DNA of 64,000 bases from the NCBI GenBank assembly GCA_036346225.1, contig JARFIW010001104.1:6040001-6104000 (forward strand), read 5' to 3'. The position numbers and the translations under genes are program-made. Below are positions 43,324 to 53,704 of this stretch, one piece after another (the stretch's first letter is position 1; every line of letters begins with the position of its first letter). The DNA is from Platerodrilus igneus (lineage: Eukaryota; Arthropoda; Insecta; Coleoptera; Lycidae). A model generated the notes under the pieces. The model ran no database searches and was not told the DNA's origin. It worked only from the letters and a program-made list of their open reading frames with translations.

Positions 43324-45213
43324 ATGGATGCCGGGGAGAAATAGCAAGAACGTTTGCATATGTTGATGGAAAAGTGTTTGCGTAATGAGGAAAATAAAGA
43401 AATAGAAAAAAATTGAAGACGACGCAGATAGTTTAGATGAAGCATATAATGTGGAAGAAATGAGTGACGGTGTGATAGAGCAAGAACCTGATGAAATGAT
43501 AGTAGCAGTTGAGGAAAATCTGTACAGCTTAGAAAACCCTTTCTACTAAGGGAAAGATGGAACTGTATGGAGAGTATTACCACAACGAAACAAACGTATT
43601 AGATCCAATACAGCTAAAATACTCAAGAAAAAACCAGGGTCGACAAAAGAAACTCAAAATCTAGAGTCTACTCTAGATATTTGGAATTATTTTATAGATG
43701 ATTTTATTTTATCGATAATTGTAGAAAATACAAACAGGTATATCGAAAATATAGCTAACAATTATAGTCGCTAACGAGACGGTCCATGTACTACCATAAA
43801 CGAAATGCCCGCTTTAGCGGGACTTTTATACATCGCTGGTACGTATAAAGCAAACCATCTAAATTTAGATAACCTTTTTGGTACTAACGAAAAAGCATCG
43901 AAATATTTCGACTAACTATGTCAGGGAAACGCTTAAAGTTTCTGTTGAGTTACATAAGATTCGATGATAAGGGCACTCGTGTTGAAAGAAGAAAATTGGA
44001 CAAATTAGCTGTCATTCAAGTTTTTGACCATTTTGTTGTAAAGTGCAGAAAGAAACAATATATGCAAATTTGTTACAGTCGATGAAAAGTTGGAAAGTTT
44101 TCGAGGTAAATGGTGTTTCCGTCAATACATTTCAAGTAAACCAAATAAATATGGAATAAAAACATTTGCTTTATGCGATGCTAGCATATACTATACTGCT
44201 AATCTTGAAGTATATGTTGGACGCCAACCGGATGGAGCAGTTTTCGTAAGCAATTCACCAAGTAATGTGGTAGAAAGACAACTGATAAAAAATTCGGGAA
44301 GAAACATTACGTTAAATAATTGGTTCACAAGTATTCCTTTGATTGAGAACTTACTGAAGAACTATAGACTCACAGTGGAAGCAACAGTAAGAAAAAATAA
44401 ACGGGAAATACCTCCAGAGTTATTGCAGGTTAATCGTTGTATAAAATTAAGCATGTTTGCTTTCAAAGATAATTGCACTCTCCTGTCGTATTATCTCAAA
44501 AGAAAAAAATGTTTTGTTAGCTTCAAGGAAGACCTAGACCAAGCTATATTAGTCAAATTATTAGAAATTTAAGATGTGAAAGGTATGTAGAATTGTTTAG
44601 ATTAGCACGGAATAGAAAAGAAGTTAGAGCTGCGCCAAACCGACCTTAAGTAAGGTCGAAAACAAATTGATGATGAGCTTCAAGTAGGCATGAAGATGAT
44701 GCTATTGATCCAGCAAGTGGAAACGCGTTCAAACCTGATATGCTTACTACGTACAACCGTACAAAAGGAGGAGTATATGTAGTAGACCAATCGTCTTCAA
44801 CATATAATTGTGCGAGATCAACAAGAACATAGCCTATGGCAATTTTTTACGCTTACCTCAATGTTGCTGGTATCAACCTACAAGTTGTTGTCTGCTATGC
44901 CAATGACAAAAAAATAGTACGACGAAAATTCTTGGAAGATCTTAGTTTCTCCTTACTGAAATCTCATTTGCTGGATAGAACTTCGATTCAAGCTTTATCA
45001 AAAAGTACAAGGCTATGAAAGACTAACAGAAATCTGTGGATTACCTGATAATATCAAAAAAAACTAATCTGCAGATGCATATCCACAAAAAGAAAGATGT
45101 TATCGTGATCGAACGAAAAATCGTTCATTTAAATATTTTTGTTATAAATGTCACACATTTTTGTGTTTGGAACATGCTAAATTTACAGGCACCGAATTTT
45201 TAGAAAAAGAATA
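43324..45213 (+). pseudogene. piggyBac transposase, broken by stops and a LINE tail
   Basis: It starts M-D-A-G-E-K (43324), followed by an acidic N terminus (V-E-E-M-S-D-G). The DDE core includes the open piece 44090-44572, whose V-D-E-K-L-x-x-F-R-G-K-W-C-F-R-Q-Y matches the second Asp block of piggyBac. It continues K-P-N-K-Y-G-I-K, N-W-F-T-S-I-P-L (third block, usually D-N-F/W-F-T) and T-V-R-K-N-K-R-E-I-P. After the inserted LINE tail comes A-F-K-P-D-M and G-G-V-Y-V-V-D-Q. A cysteine-rich C terminus (R-C-Y-R-D, C-Y-K-C-H, L-C-L-E-H) ends at 45211. At least six frame breaks make it dead. The last dozen residues of the 44090-44572 ORF are LINE sequence, not transposase. Confidence 0.85.
44528..44675 (+). 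mobile_element. 5'-truncated RTE-like tail with 9-bp target duplication
   Basis: The insertion interrupts the piggyBac transposase and is flanked by perfect AGCTTCAAG (44519-44527 and 44676-44684). It encodes G-R-P-R-P-S-Y-I-S-Q-I-I and L-F-R-L-A-R-N-R-K-E, a stop, the palindrome CGACCTTAAGTAAGGTCG (44641-44658) and a terminal GATGATG. It is the same family as 8822-12248, in plus orientation. This is a clear product of target-primed reverse transcription. Confidence 0.9.
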
Positions 45214-45244
45214 AGTTAATTTTGAATTATGTTTAGTTGAAATT

Positions 45245-46290
45245 AGAAAACTTGCTACGTACCTAGACGTAGCCGGAAGAAACGTAAATACCAGGCTAAC
45301 TACCTGACGCGGAGAGTGGAGGGATTCACTTACACACCAAAAAAACAAAAAAAAAACACGTCGCCTACAATAAGAATAAATAAAGGACTCTGTACAAAAC
45401 AAGCAAAAGAAATAAATTAAGCATTACTATTTCAAAACAAACAGTTATGTGATACGAACGATTTAGTACTTTAGATTCGAAGTGCGCATCTCGTATTTTA
45501 CACAAAATAAAATTAATCAGTAGAAAATAAACATTTGAGAGCTATTGTCAAGCGTATTTAAATTGCGCATAATACCGTTTATAAAATAAACTAATCAATA
45601 GAAAAGAATACGCGTGTGGGAATTTTGGTCAAACATTTTTAACAATGGTACATCACACCTGTAGAGCAGCAACAAACAATAGTCCTACAGTGTCACGTTT
45701 CCTATCACGTAACTACACCCAACGCTGATAAGGAATATGCCCTTGATATAACAAAAGAAAACAAGTTGTATACTTGTATGTGTCGGGATACTTAGTTGGC
45801 ACGCCCTCGGGAGTGAATTAGCACCGCATCGCCACAGTCGTCGGGATCTATTTACCCTGTTACCATAACGGCACTAGCGATCTACAGGCAACGGCAGTTG
45901 ATCTGTGGCAAAGAACAGTTGGGCCTACATAAGAAAAACCAATTTGACCTACAACTAAGAGCGATACACGCAAGATACCTCCTGCTTGTCAAACAAAAAA
46001 ACGTGCATCGCTCTTGAAATACTGAGATGAGTAATGTAGAAAATATTTCAACGCACCAACTGCAAAATCAAATTAAAAATTGGTTCAAATAACACGAGTT
46101 CGAGCTGCAATCCTCGCGTTATCAAAGCGCGATTAGCAAACTAGAAAACACGCTATCAATTAATAGTAAAGTCCATTATCAAGTCTTTAGGTGGGAAACA
46201 CAAGAAAAAGCAATTATACGTTATCGAAATGTTTAACAATTTAACGGATACCTAAACCAAGGTATTGACTATTTAATTTATTGGAAAAAT
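45245..46290 (+). repeat. Dispersed 1.2-kb repeat, copy 2
   Basis: This is collinear with 33740-34935 but about 150 bases shorter: one ~78-bp internal unit is missing and several small deletions exist. It begins TTGCTACGTACCTAGACGTA just after the piggyBac transposase stop. The ORF at 45151-45402 (minus) is a chance frame. It is probably inserted into, or captured by, the piggyBac element. Confidence 0.75.
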
Positions 46291-46599
46291 TTTTCTTTTG
46301 TTGAAAGAAATGCTATCATTGCGCGTACTATTGTAACGAGGTAAAAATACAGGATGAGGTTTTGAATAGAAACAAAAGCTAGGTGAATGAAAAACGAATT
46401 ACCACAAAAAGGACGTATTTGAATCTATCGTCGAAAATAAACATACAAACTAAATACGTCTAGCATTAAATAGTTTTAAGATACATAAATAATAATTTTT
46501 AAAATGTTACTTTTTACAATATAATTTAATATTATTGACCAAAACATCTTTATTTTGACAAAAACGAGTGTAGACTGATAGTCCGTGCGCGAGGGTTAA

Positions 46600-47867
46600 T
46601 GTTGAAGTTTCTTATGCGACCTCTGAAGAGTAAATCGGAGTAATGAACTTTTACATACATGCGGTTGTTCCCGTTTGTGTTTATTAACACGCGCGTGTTA
46701 ATCTTGTACATAATTAATGATAGTGTTGTATATTAATTCCAAGTATTGTAATTATATGTTTTTTTGCTTTACTTGTATGATGCAGTAGTGTGTCCTGCTA
46801 GACACCACCATTTGCCCTGGTTGTTTCAAACTCAAACAAAGTAATCAATCTCAATTGTTTTATAAATGCTGCGTTACTCTTAAAAGCTTTTATTCTTTTT
46901 CTTAATTCTAATAGCCAACCCATTTGGCACTAAAGCTTAATCTCAATGATTTTGTGTAGTTGTTGGGTTGCTTTATTATGCAGCAAACGTAGCAAAGGCA
47001 CAGAAATTGAAGTACATCTAACAATAAGCCGTTAAGCAAAACTTTCGAGTTACCTCCGAATCCTCGACGAACTTTACTGATTGAATGAAAAGTAAATTAA
47101 CAGTCCAGAATTTAGCGTTCAATTTATTACAATTTTGAGATAAGTACCCCTGTTATTTCCCTTTTAGTTCATAATAAGGCACTCAAGACGTGTCTTGCGG
47201 CAAAATCAGTATAAGCTTCACCGACAAATTTTCATACATGAAATATATCACTGACACCACATTAACAGTAAACTGAGTGGGTTTTCTTTAGACAGCCTAC
47301 ACATACTATTTGAAAATTTAAGTGCTTACAAGACTCTGGATCAGGCATTTCTCACATTAAGTTGAGTAAGTTTTAAACTTGTCATAATCAGAATTGCTAG
47401 TTAAGATTGTCAGGAAACCCTTGAACAATCGCTCCAGGATTTTATTTTTAGCTTTCTGCAAAACGGGAGGAAGTTCGGCTGGAATAAACAAACCAGTTTC
47501 GGATTACTTAATTTGTAAAAGGCGTTTCAAACAGGATACAACTTATTCAGTAATGACACGAATGTATTACAAAAATATCAACGTACTAAAATATTTATAT
47601 AAAAATATTTAAATTACGATGCAAATATCTTTACAGTAGATGTTCACATTGGTTTCCTGTGGTTCGGATGCAAGTTCATCCACTGGAAGCAAATTTTCTT
47701 CTGCTTGCTGAGTAATGTTTGAAGTTTTGTGTACAGCGTTAGGCTTCGACTCATTCAGCGTATGGGATTGATATTAAAAATTACATTTTTTTAAATATCT
47801 CGCAAAGAAAAAAAGTTCAGTGATATAAGATTTGGGGACTTGGAGGTCACGTTTCATTAGCAGTGTA
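46600..47867. other. Anonymous flank between piggyBac and BEL
   Basis: The stretch includes a 20-base perfect palindrome ATTAACACGCGCGTGTTAAT (about 46683-46702), part of a word also present left of the piggyBac (about 42288). No ORF with a recognisable motif is seen. Confidence 0.4.
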
Positions 47868-47872
47868 ATACC

Positions 47873-48054
47873 TGTAATGCAATAAACAACATCAAGTTTA
47901 AAGAAAGGTTTACTTAAATATAAATCAAGCTAAACGACTACACATCATGAGAGCTTCTTACGTTCTAAACAACAAGTTACAGTAACCCCTTACTTCTCCC
48001 TCTACTACCCTTAGGTCCATCGACGCACGCAGAAGGCCTGTAATATTTTACACA
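47873..48054 (-). repeat. BEL 3' LTR (element orientation)
   Basis: The 182 bp are identical to 56859-57040 except for about three substitutions (AAACG/AAGCG, CTTCTCCC/CTTTTCCC, CATCGAC/CATTGAC), so the insertion is young. A purine-rich CTCCGGAGGA on the minus strand just inside it may be the polypurine tract. Confidence 0.95.
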
Positions 48055-48807
48055 TCCTCCGGAGCGGCGGTACAACTTAGCTTATCACTTCTTATTTCTA
48101 AAGGATACAATAATTGTATTGGGCGCCTAATTACGGTGCCATTCGCAATCTTAACGTAACAGGCACGCACTTTGCCATCACGGCCGTTTGTCACGTCTGT
48201 CACCAACCCTAATTTCCACAATAACCGTCGCTTATCATTTCCATGTATTAATACGACATCCCCTTGCTTAATCGCACACTCACGCACATTCACGATATGA
48301 TGAGCTCCTCTTAATAATTGTAAATATTCTACGCTCCATCTTTTCCAAAAGTAGTCGATAACGTTTGTTCTCTGCTTCCATAGTCTACGAATCTCATCTC
48401 CATTAATAACACGGTCAACAAAAGGAATAGTAGCCAAAGCGGGTCCCAATAAAAAATGCGAAGGGGTTAACGGCATTAAATCCATAGGTTCACTACCTAG
48501 ATATGTGAGCGGGCGGGCGTTTATTGTTGCTTCAACCTCGGTAATGAGTGTATTTAGTTGATCTAAATTTAGTAAAGAACGTCCTATCGTAGCCCTAAGG
48601 GCGTCTTTTACACTTTTACAAGTCGCTCGTAAAATTCTCCGTGCCAAGCCGCTCGCTCTACTATAAATTTCCACTTAATTTGGTGACTGTTTACGAACTC
48701 GATCAATTCTGTACTCGCCATCACTTCGTTTAAAGTCGATATTTCACGTGATATTCTTTTAAATGTTTTAGCGTTATCTGAGTAAATGACCTTAGGAATC
48801 CCTCTAC
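48048..48807 (-). pseudogene. BEL integrase, C-terminal part
   Basis: It resumes at R-G-I-P-K-V-I-Y-S-D-N-A (second catalytic Asp) near 48800 in one frame and passes a frame change around 48640-48610. It continues with A-T-I-N-A-R-P-L-T-Y, L-T-P-S-H-F-L-L-G and a W-K-R-W-S-x-E-Y-L-x-x-L-R region, then the BEL-specific C-terminal domain (DUF5641-like: G-D-V-V-L-I, W-K-L-G-L-V). The third catalytic residue (Glu in an A-W-H-G-E/G-G-x-x-E block) lies next to the frameshift. About 40-45 residues of core are missing between this part and 53705. Confidence 0.85.
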
Positions 48808-48827
48808 CCGCGCATTTTAGCGGAACT

Positions 48828-50168
48828 ATGGACGGAGAGGATATTGTGATGGCGCCGGACGCCGAAACGAAGGACCCCCGCAAGCGTGCCATTGAGGACG
48901 CTTCGGAGGAGGCCTGTAGCGACGACTTCACGGTGCCGAAGAAGAAGACGTCCAAGCAGCCCAAGAAGACCACCGTCACCGAACTTCCGACAACCAATCG
49001 CTACGAACCGATTACTGCTACGCATCAAGAAGAAGCAACAGAGAGTATAGAGTCCGATGCGAACTGTTCGAACCCTGCGTCGGCTCGTAGCCGCCGCGTC
49101 CCCCCTATCGTCCTTTGCAAGAAGGACAAGTGGGTAGCGATTGCGGCAGAGCTCAGCCGTCGCAGACTGCAATTTACCAGAGCACGCAACACCCAGGACG
49201 GAATCAGCATCTCTCCGGCGACCCCAACAGACTACCGTGGGATCACGGCTTTTCTGTCCGAGCGAGGCGAAGAGTTCCATACTTATCGCCTCCAAGACGA
49301 CAAGCCGCTCAGGGTGGTTTTGAGTGGCATCCCAAAGGGTATCGACGCCATGGACGTTCGAACGGAACTCGTCGCGAGCGGGCTTCCAGTGCTAGCCTGT
49401 GCACGCATGCACAAGGAGCGACCGAGACGAGCATTGCCCCTGGTCATGGTCACCTTGACCAAGTCCACGGAGGCGAAGCGAATCTTTCAGCTTCAGCATG
49501 TGCTGCACCTGCGAGTACAGGTGGAGATACCGCACTGACGGTCCGAAGTAGGACAATGCCATCGGTGCCAGAGATTCGGGCATACGCAGTCGAACTGCAA
49601 GGACACGCCTAAGTGCGTCAAGTGCACCGGCGGCTACCTTAGCGGCACCTGCCTCAAAAGCAGGGATGTTCCTGCGGTGTGCGTCAACTGCGGTGGCGCG
49701 CATCCAGCGAGCTATAGGGGATGCTCCGCATTTCCGAAGCCAAGGGTGGCCAAAAGGCAAAACGAGACCGCACCAAAGGCACCGGTCAGCGTCCGCCCTG
49801 CGATGTCGACGCCGAGGGCCGCTGCTGTGGGAGTCCACTCCTACGCCAGCGTCGCCAGCGGCTCGGCTAAGGCCGTCTCTACCCCGACAGCCAAGAGCAC
49901 TGCTCTTACGCAAGTTGAGGAGACGCCTGCCCAGGCAGCCCAACCCACCCCCAGTGGTGGAGCGGCAGCCAGAGAGACACCGTCCTGTGGAGGCGTGCAA
50001 TGGGGTTCCATCATCGGACTCCTCGCTGGAATCTACTTCCAGAAGCTGACTGCGATCGCCAGAAAGCTGCTGCCTATAATCGCCGAAGCCAAAAACTTCG
50101 GCGATTTAGTCATGGGTTTAATTGCCTGCGGCAAGGATATCAGCGAACTCTTCCATCTTGATGGATAG
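48828..50168 (+). pseudogene. Jockey ORF1 (gag-like) with one in-frame stop
   Basis: The frame runs from M-D-G-E-D-I-V to a TAG at 50166 as 446 codons, broken only by TGA at 49536-49538. Downstream of that stop the same frame carries three zinc knuckles: C-H-R-C-Q-R-F-G-H-T-Q-S-N-C, C-V-K-C-x5-S-G-T-C, and C-V-N-C-G-G-A-H-P-A-S-Y-R-G-C. Before the stop an RRM-like region (V-V-L-S-G-I-P-K-G-I, P-L-V-M-V-T-L) is typical of Jockey-clade ORF1. It binds element RNA. The stop is a likely CGA-to-TGA transition. The C terminus is Ala/Pro-rich with a hydrophobic helix. The ATG at 48786 belongs to BEL antisense and is not the start. Confidence 0.85.
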
Positions 50169-52838
50169 ACGTCGCGGATATCCAGGAACCCTGCAGATAG
50201 CATTCTGGAACGCGCGAGGGCTGATGGGAAAGCGATTTGAGTTGCTGGAGTTTGCGTTGCGACACGACCTAGACGTTGTCATGGTGAGCGAAACGTTCCT
50301 CAGCGCACGAGAAAAGCCTAGGCTTCCCAACTACAGGCTGTTCCGGAACGATCGAGATGGCGTCGGAGGAGGCACAGCGGCGTACGTCAAGGCAAGCCTG
50401 GAGCACTACGTGGTGGACCTGCCAGACCTAGAACGACTTGAAGCGACTGCAGTATGCGTAGTACTAGAGGGTTTCGGCCCTCTACGCCTGATCTCGGTTT
50501 ATAACCGGCCAGGTGGCGAAGTGTTTAGCACGCAGGACCTGGACGCGTTGTTGGATGCGAGAGAACCTGTGCTTTTAGCAGGGGACCTCAACTCCAAACA
50601 TCCGTCCTGGAACAGTCGGGTAGCAAATCGCAACGGACGCATACTTCGACAGTTTGCTGACGGACGTGAGGTCGAGGTCCTAGGACCAGCAGAACCCACT
50701 CACTACGGCAATAGAGGCAGGCCTGATGTGCTAGACGTCGCGATACTCCACCAAGTGACGCTGAACACGGAGATCTGGGCCGTCAGTGACCTCAGTTCTG
50801 ACCACAACCCGGTGCTGCTTCATCTCGGAGGAGCGAGCCCCGGCCATCAACGAAACCCCTAGGGTTTTGTGGCCGGCATTTGCCGCCCATCTAGCGAGGT
50901 CGGTCGAAAGGATGTCTAACGACATACCGACGGCTGACGCGCTGGAGGCGCAAGTAGACCGCCTCGTGGAGTGCATACAGACCTTGGTCAGTAGCGCCAC
51001 TTCCATGAGACCGGTAGCGGATAAGAAGGACATCCTCCCTCTGCACATCCGTGACCTCATCCGGGAGAAGAACCGCGCCAGGCGTCAGTGGCAAAAAACC
51101 TGGGATCCTGCGGAACGACTCCGGTATAATCGATTGGTCGCCGAAATGCGATTAGCAATTCGGCGGCACCGGAACGAGGCCTGGGAAGCTAGACTGGAGA
51201 ACCTCCGAGCCGACGACAACTCTCTGTGGAGGATGTCGAAAGTACTGAGGAACAAGACGTCCCCGATGCCTCCTATCCATGGCGAAACAGGCTTAGCCTT
51301 TTCAGTCTCTGAAAAGGCAGAAGTCTTCGCAGACAGCATGGAACATCAGTTCGAGCCGAACTATGCGCACGCAGACCTTCGGCATATCGAACTGGTTCAT
51401 CGTGAAGTCCGGCGGAGGCTAAAGGACGACGACGATCCTCAGGAACTTGACCCTACCACGGTTGAAGAAGTCAAGGACCTTATCAAGGCCTTAAGGGTCA
51501 GAAAGGCTCATGGACCGGACGGTATCTCCAACCGGGCTCTGAAAGTGCTGCCGGAAAACGCCCTCCGGGCGTTAACCGGAATCATCAACACCATGTTGAG
51601 ACTCCGCCACTTTCCATCCACGTGGAAGACGACGGACGTCGTAGTGCTCCGGAAGGCAGGCAAATCTGCGACATTCCCACAGAACTACCGGCCCATTAGC
51701 TTGTTGTCGGTGGTTGGGAAAATAGCGGAAGCCGTCTTTCTAAGGAGAATCCAGGCGGCGATGCAGGAGCACGACGTTATCCAGGACGAACAGTTTGGGT
51801 TCCGCAAGGCATTCCACCGTTCACCAGATACTGCGAGTGGTGAAGCACATCGCGGAAGGCTTCAACTGGCGACAGTCAACTGGCGCAGTGTTTCTGGACG
51901 TGTCTAAAGCTTTCGATAAGGTCTGGCACAACGGCCTACTCTACAAGATGCTGGAGAGGGGTTTACCACGCGCTCTCGTCCGACTGACAAGATCCTATCT
52001 TCGTGATAGATGGTTTTGCATCAGGCTGGACGGGGTGCGGTCGACGAGGCGGAGAATCAGGGCTGGGGTACCCCAAGGCTCTCTCCTCTCGCCGGCACTC
52101 TTTAGCATCTTCGTGAGCGACCTACCGAAAACGGCAGACACCAGGATAGCACTATACGCCGACGACACAGCCATTCTAGCCAGGTCCCGTGCTCCGCACC
52201 TCATTATGCAGAGACTGCAAACGGCGATGGACGCTCTCGAGGAGTGGCTAAGACTCTGGCGAGTCGAGGTCAATCCAGAAAAGAGCACGGCAGTTTTCTT
52301 ATCGAAGCGATGTCACCGACCTGGAGACGATGTCAGAGCGTTCGACGAACCGATACCTTGGCGTTCAGACGTCAAGTATCTAGGGGTGTTCCTTGATTCG
52401 AAGCTAACCTGGAAAGCTCACATCGAGTATGCGGCAAACACGGCCAAGGGTGTTATGGCTCAGCTATACCCCTTGACCAATCGCCGAAGTAGGCTGAACG
52501 CTTCAAACAAGCTTAGGCTCTACCAGGCGATAACCAGACCGACGTTTGCATACGCATCAGCGGTGTGGGGTAACGCAGCGGAAACGCACATGCGGAAACT
52601 CCAGGTTATCCAGAACAAGGCCCTAAGGGGAGTCTTCGGAGCTCCCTGGTTCATCAGAAACGCTCAGTTTCACAGAGAGGCAAATCTGCCAACCGTCAAG
52701 GAATGGCTCCGGTCGAACGCAGAGAGGTTTTACGGATCTCTAGAAGATCACGAAAACCAGCTCATACGTGCTCTGGGCGCGTATGAAGAAGCCCTATGGC
52801 GACGACATAAGCACCCCAGAGCGATGCTCCGGCAATGA
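50161..52838 (+). pseudogene. Jockey ORF2: endonuclease and reverse transcriptase, two frameshifts
   Basis: The start ATG at 50161 overlaps the ORF1 stop (ATGGATAG); the ATG at 50122 is also open in frame but lies in ORF1. The endonuclease has F-W-N-A-R-G-L, V-S-E-T-F-L, A-G-D-L-N-S-K-H and S-D-H-N-P-V. A frameshift near 50830-50860 moves into the next frame (linker with G-P-D-G-I-S-N-R). RT block N-Y-R-P-I-S-L-L follows, and a second frameshift lies near 51815 inside G-F-R-K/H-S-T. Motif A is F-L-D-V-S-K-A-F-D-K-V-W, motif B A-G-V-P-Q-G-S-L-L-S-P-A-L, motif C Y-A-D-D. A thumb and Jockey C-terminal region (Y-A-S-A-V-W-G) end at 52838. There are about 890 codons in total, near full length, with all catalytic residues present. 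Confidence 0.9.
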
Positions 52839-52913
52839 AAATTGCTGCGATTCCATCAAACGTCCGAAAGGAATAAACTGAGCGTAACGCCATGTTATTT
52901 CCAATCGCGACGG

Positions 52914-53548
52914 CGGTGAAGGACCTAGTGGCGTCGCCGTGGATCAATGTAGTAAGCGTAAGACTACGGATCCCAAGATCCCGGGTTCAAATCCTGACAC
53001 GGTCGACTGCTTGAAAAATGGCAGGTGAGCATTTTTCACAAAAATTACGCCCTCGTTCGGATGAGAGGTTAAATGGAGGTCCCGTGTGTGAGTGTTGTCA
53101 CACACGTTAAAGATCCCTACCTTGCCTGGAACGGCAAGGGTTCGGCAAAATTCTAAATTTCTAGGCAACAAAAAACTCGCCTCCTGGCCAATGTAGTACC
53201 TACTGGTGGAGCATTGGAAAAGTAAAATGAACGGTGAAGGACCTAGTGGCGTCGCCGTGGATTAATGTAGTAAGCGTAAGACTATGGATCCCAAGGTCCC
53301 GGGTTCAAATCCCGACACGGCCGACTGCTTGAAAAATGGCAGGTGAGCATTTTTCACAAATATTACGCCCTCGTTCAGATGAGAGGTTGAATGGAGGTCC
53401 CGTGTGTGAGTGTTGTCACGCACGTTAAAGATCCCTACCTTGCCTGGAACGGCAAGAGTTCGGCAAAATTCTAAATTTCCAGGCAACAAAAAACTCGTCT
53501 CCTGGCCAATGTAGTACCTTCGGGTGGAGCATTGGAAATGTAAATGAA
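52914..53548 (+). repeat. Tandem pair of tRNA-Arg-related SINEs
   Basis: Two ~317-bp units (52914-53231, 53232-53548) each begin CGGTGAAGGACCTAGT, which also occurs a third time at 53549-53564. Each has a tRNA-like head: TAGTGGCGTCGCCGTGG as A-box region, GACTACGGATCCCAAGATC as anticodon arm (ACG), and GGGTTCAAATCC as a near-consensus B box. The body contains CACGTTAAAGATCCC, a word I associate with conserved central domains of invertebrate SINEs. There is no ORF; the minus-strand 75-codon frames in each unit are incidental. Pol III would transcribe such units. Confidence 0.75.
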
Positions 53549-53704
53549 CGGTGAAGGACCTAGTCCAGGTACGCTAGTCACGGGATCCCTATAAACGTCC
53601 TTTGACAAGGGATCTCGAGTCCGACTCCAAAGTGGTTTTTTAGTGGGTATGTCCTTGCTTCGGCAAGGAAGAGTCCCACACAGCGGATATAAAATCTTTT
53701 ACCA

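Larger units (their letters stand above)
42339..46595 (+). mobile_element. piggyBac element carrying three later insertions
   Basis: TTAA (42335-42338) precedes CCCTTCATGGGTCGCGCGCG, and the right end GTCCGTGCGCGAGGG (46581-46595) is followed by TTAA (46596-46599). TTAA targets with CCC/GGG ends are the piggyBac hallmark, and the interior encodes a decayed piggyBac transposase in the same orientation. Terminal identity is short: CCCT and a CGCGCxCGGA core whose spacing differs between ends. Nested inside are a mariner relic (42543-43231), a 148-bp RTE-like tail (44528-44675) and a 1.05-kb dispersed repeat (45245-46290). Confidence 0.75.

Noticed and set aside
49392..50000. 202-codon minus-strand ORF and several other long frames in the Jockey region
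   Set aside because: They are antisense shadows in GC-rich coding sequence, Arg/Gly/Ser-rich and without motifs.
52921..53003. Possible functional tRNA-Arg(ACG) gene
   Set aside because: The anticodon arm and B box look right, but the acceptor stem does not pair, the D arm is enlarged and the sequence is embedded in a tandem SINE.
52944..53489. Two near-identical 75-residue ORFs on the minus strand
   Set aside because: They run antisense through each SINE unit; such frames are carried along by repeats and are not evidence of a gene.
48808..53700. GC-rich block as bacterial contamination
   Set aside because: It encodes Jockey proteins with insect-type zinc knuckles and sits cleanly inside a BEL integrase with a poly(A) end.
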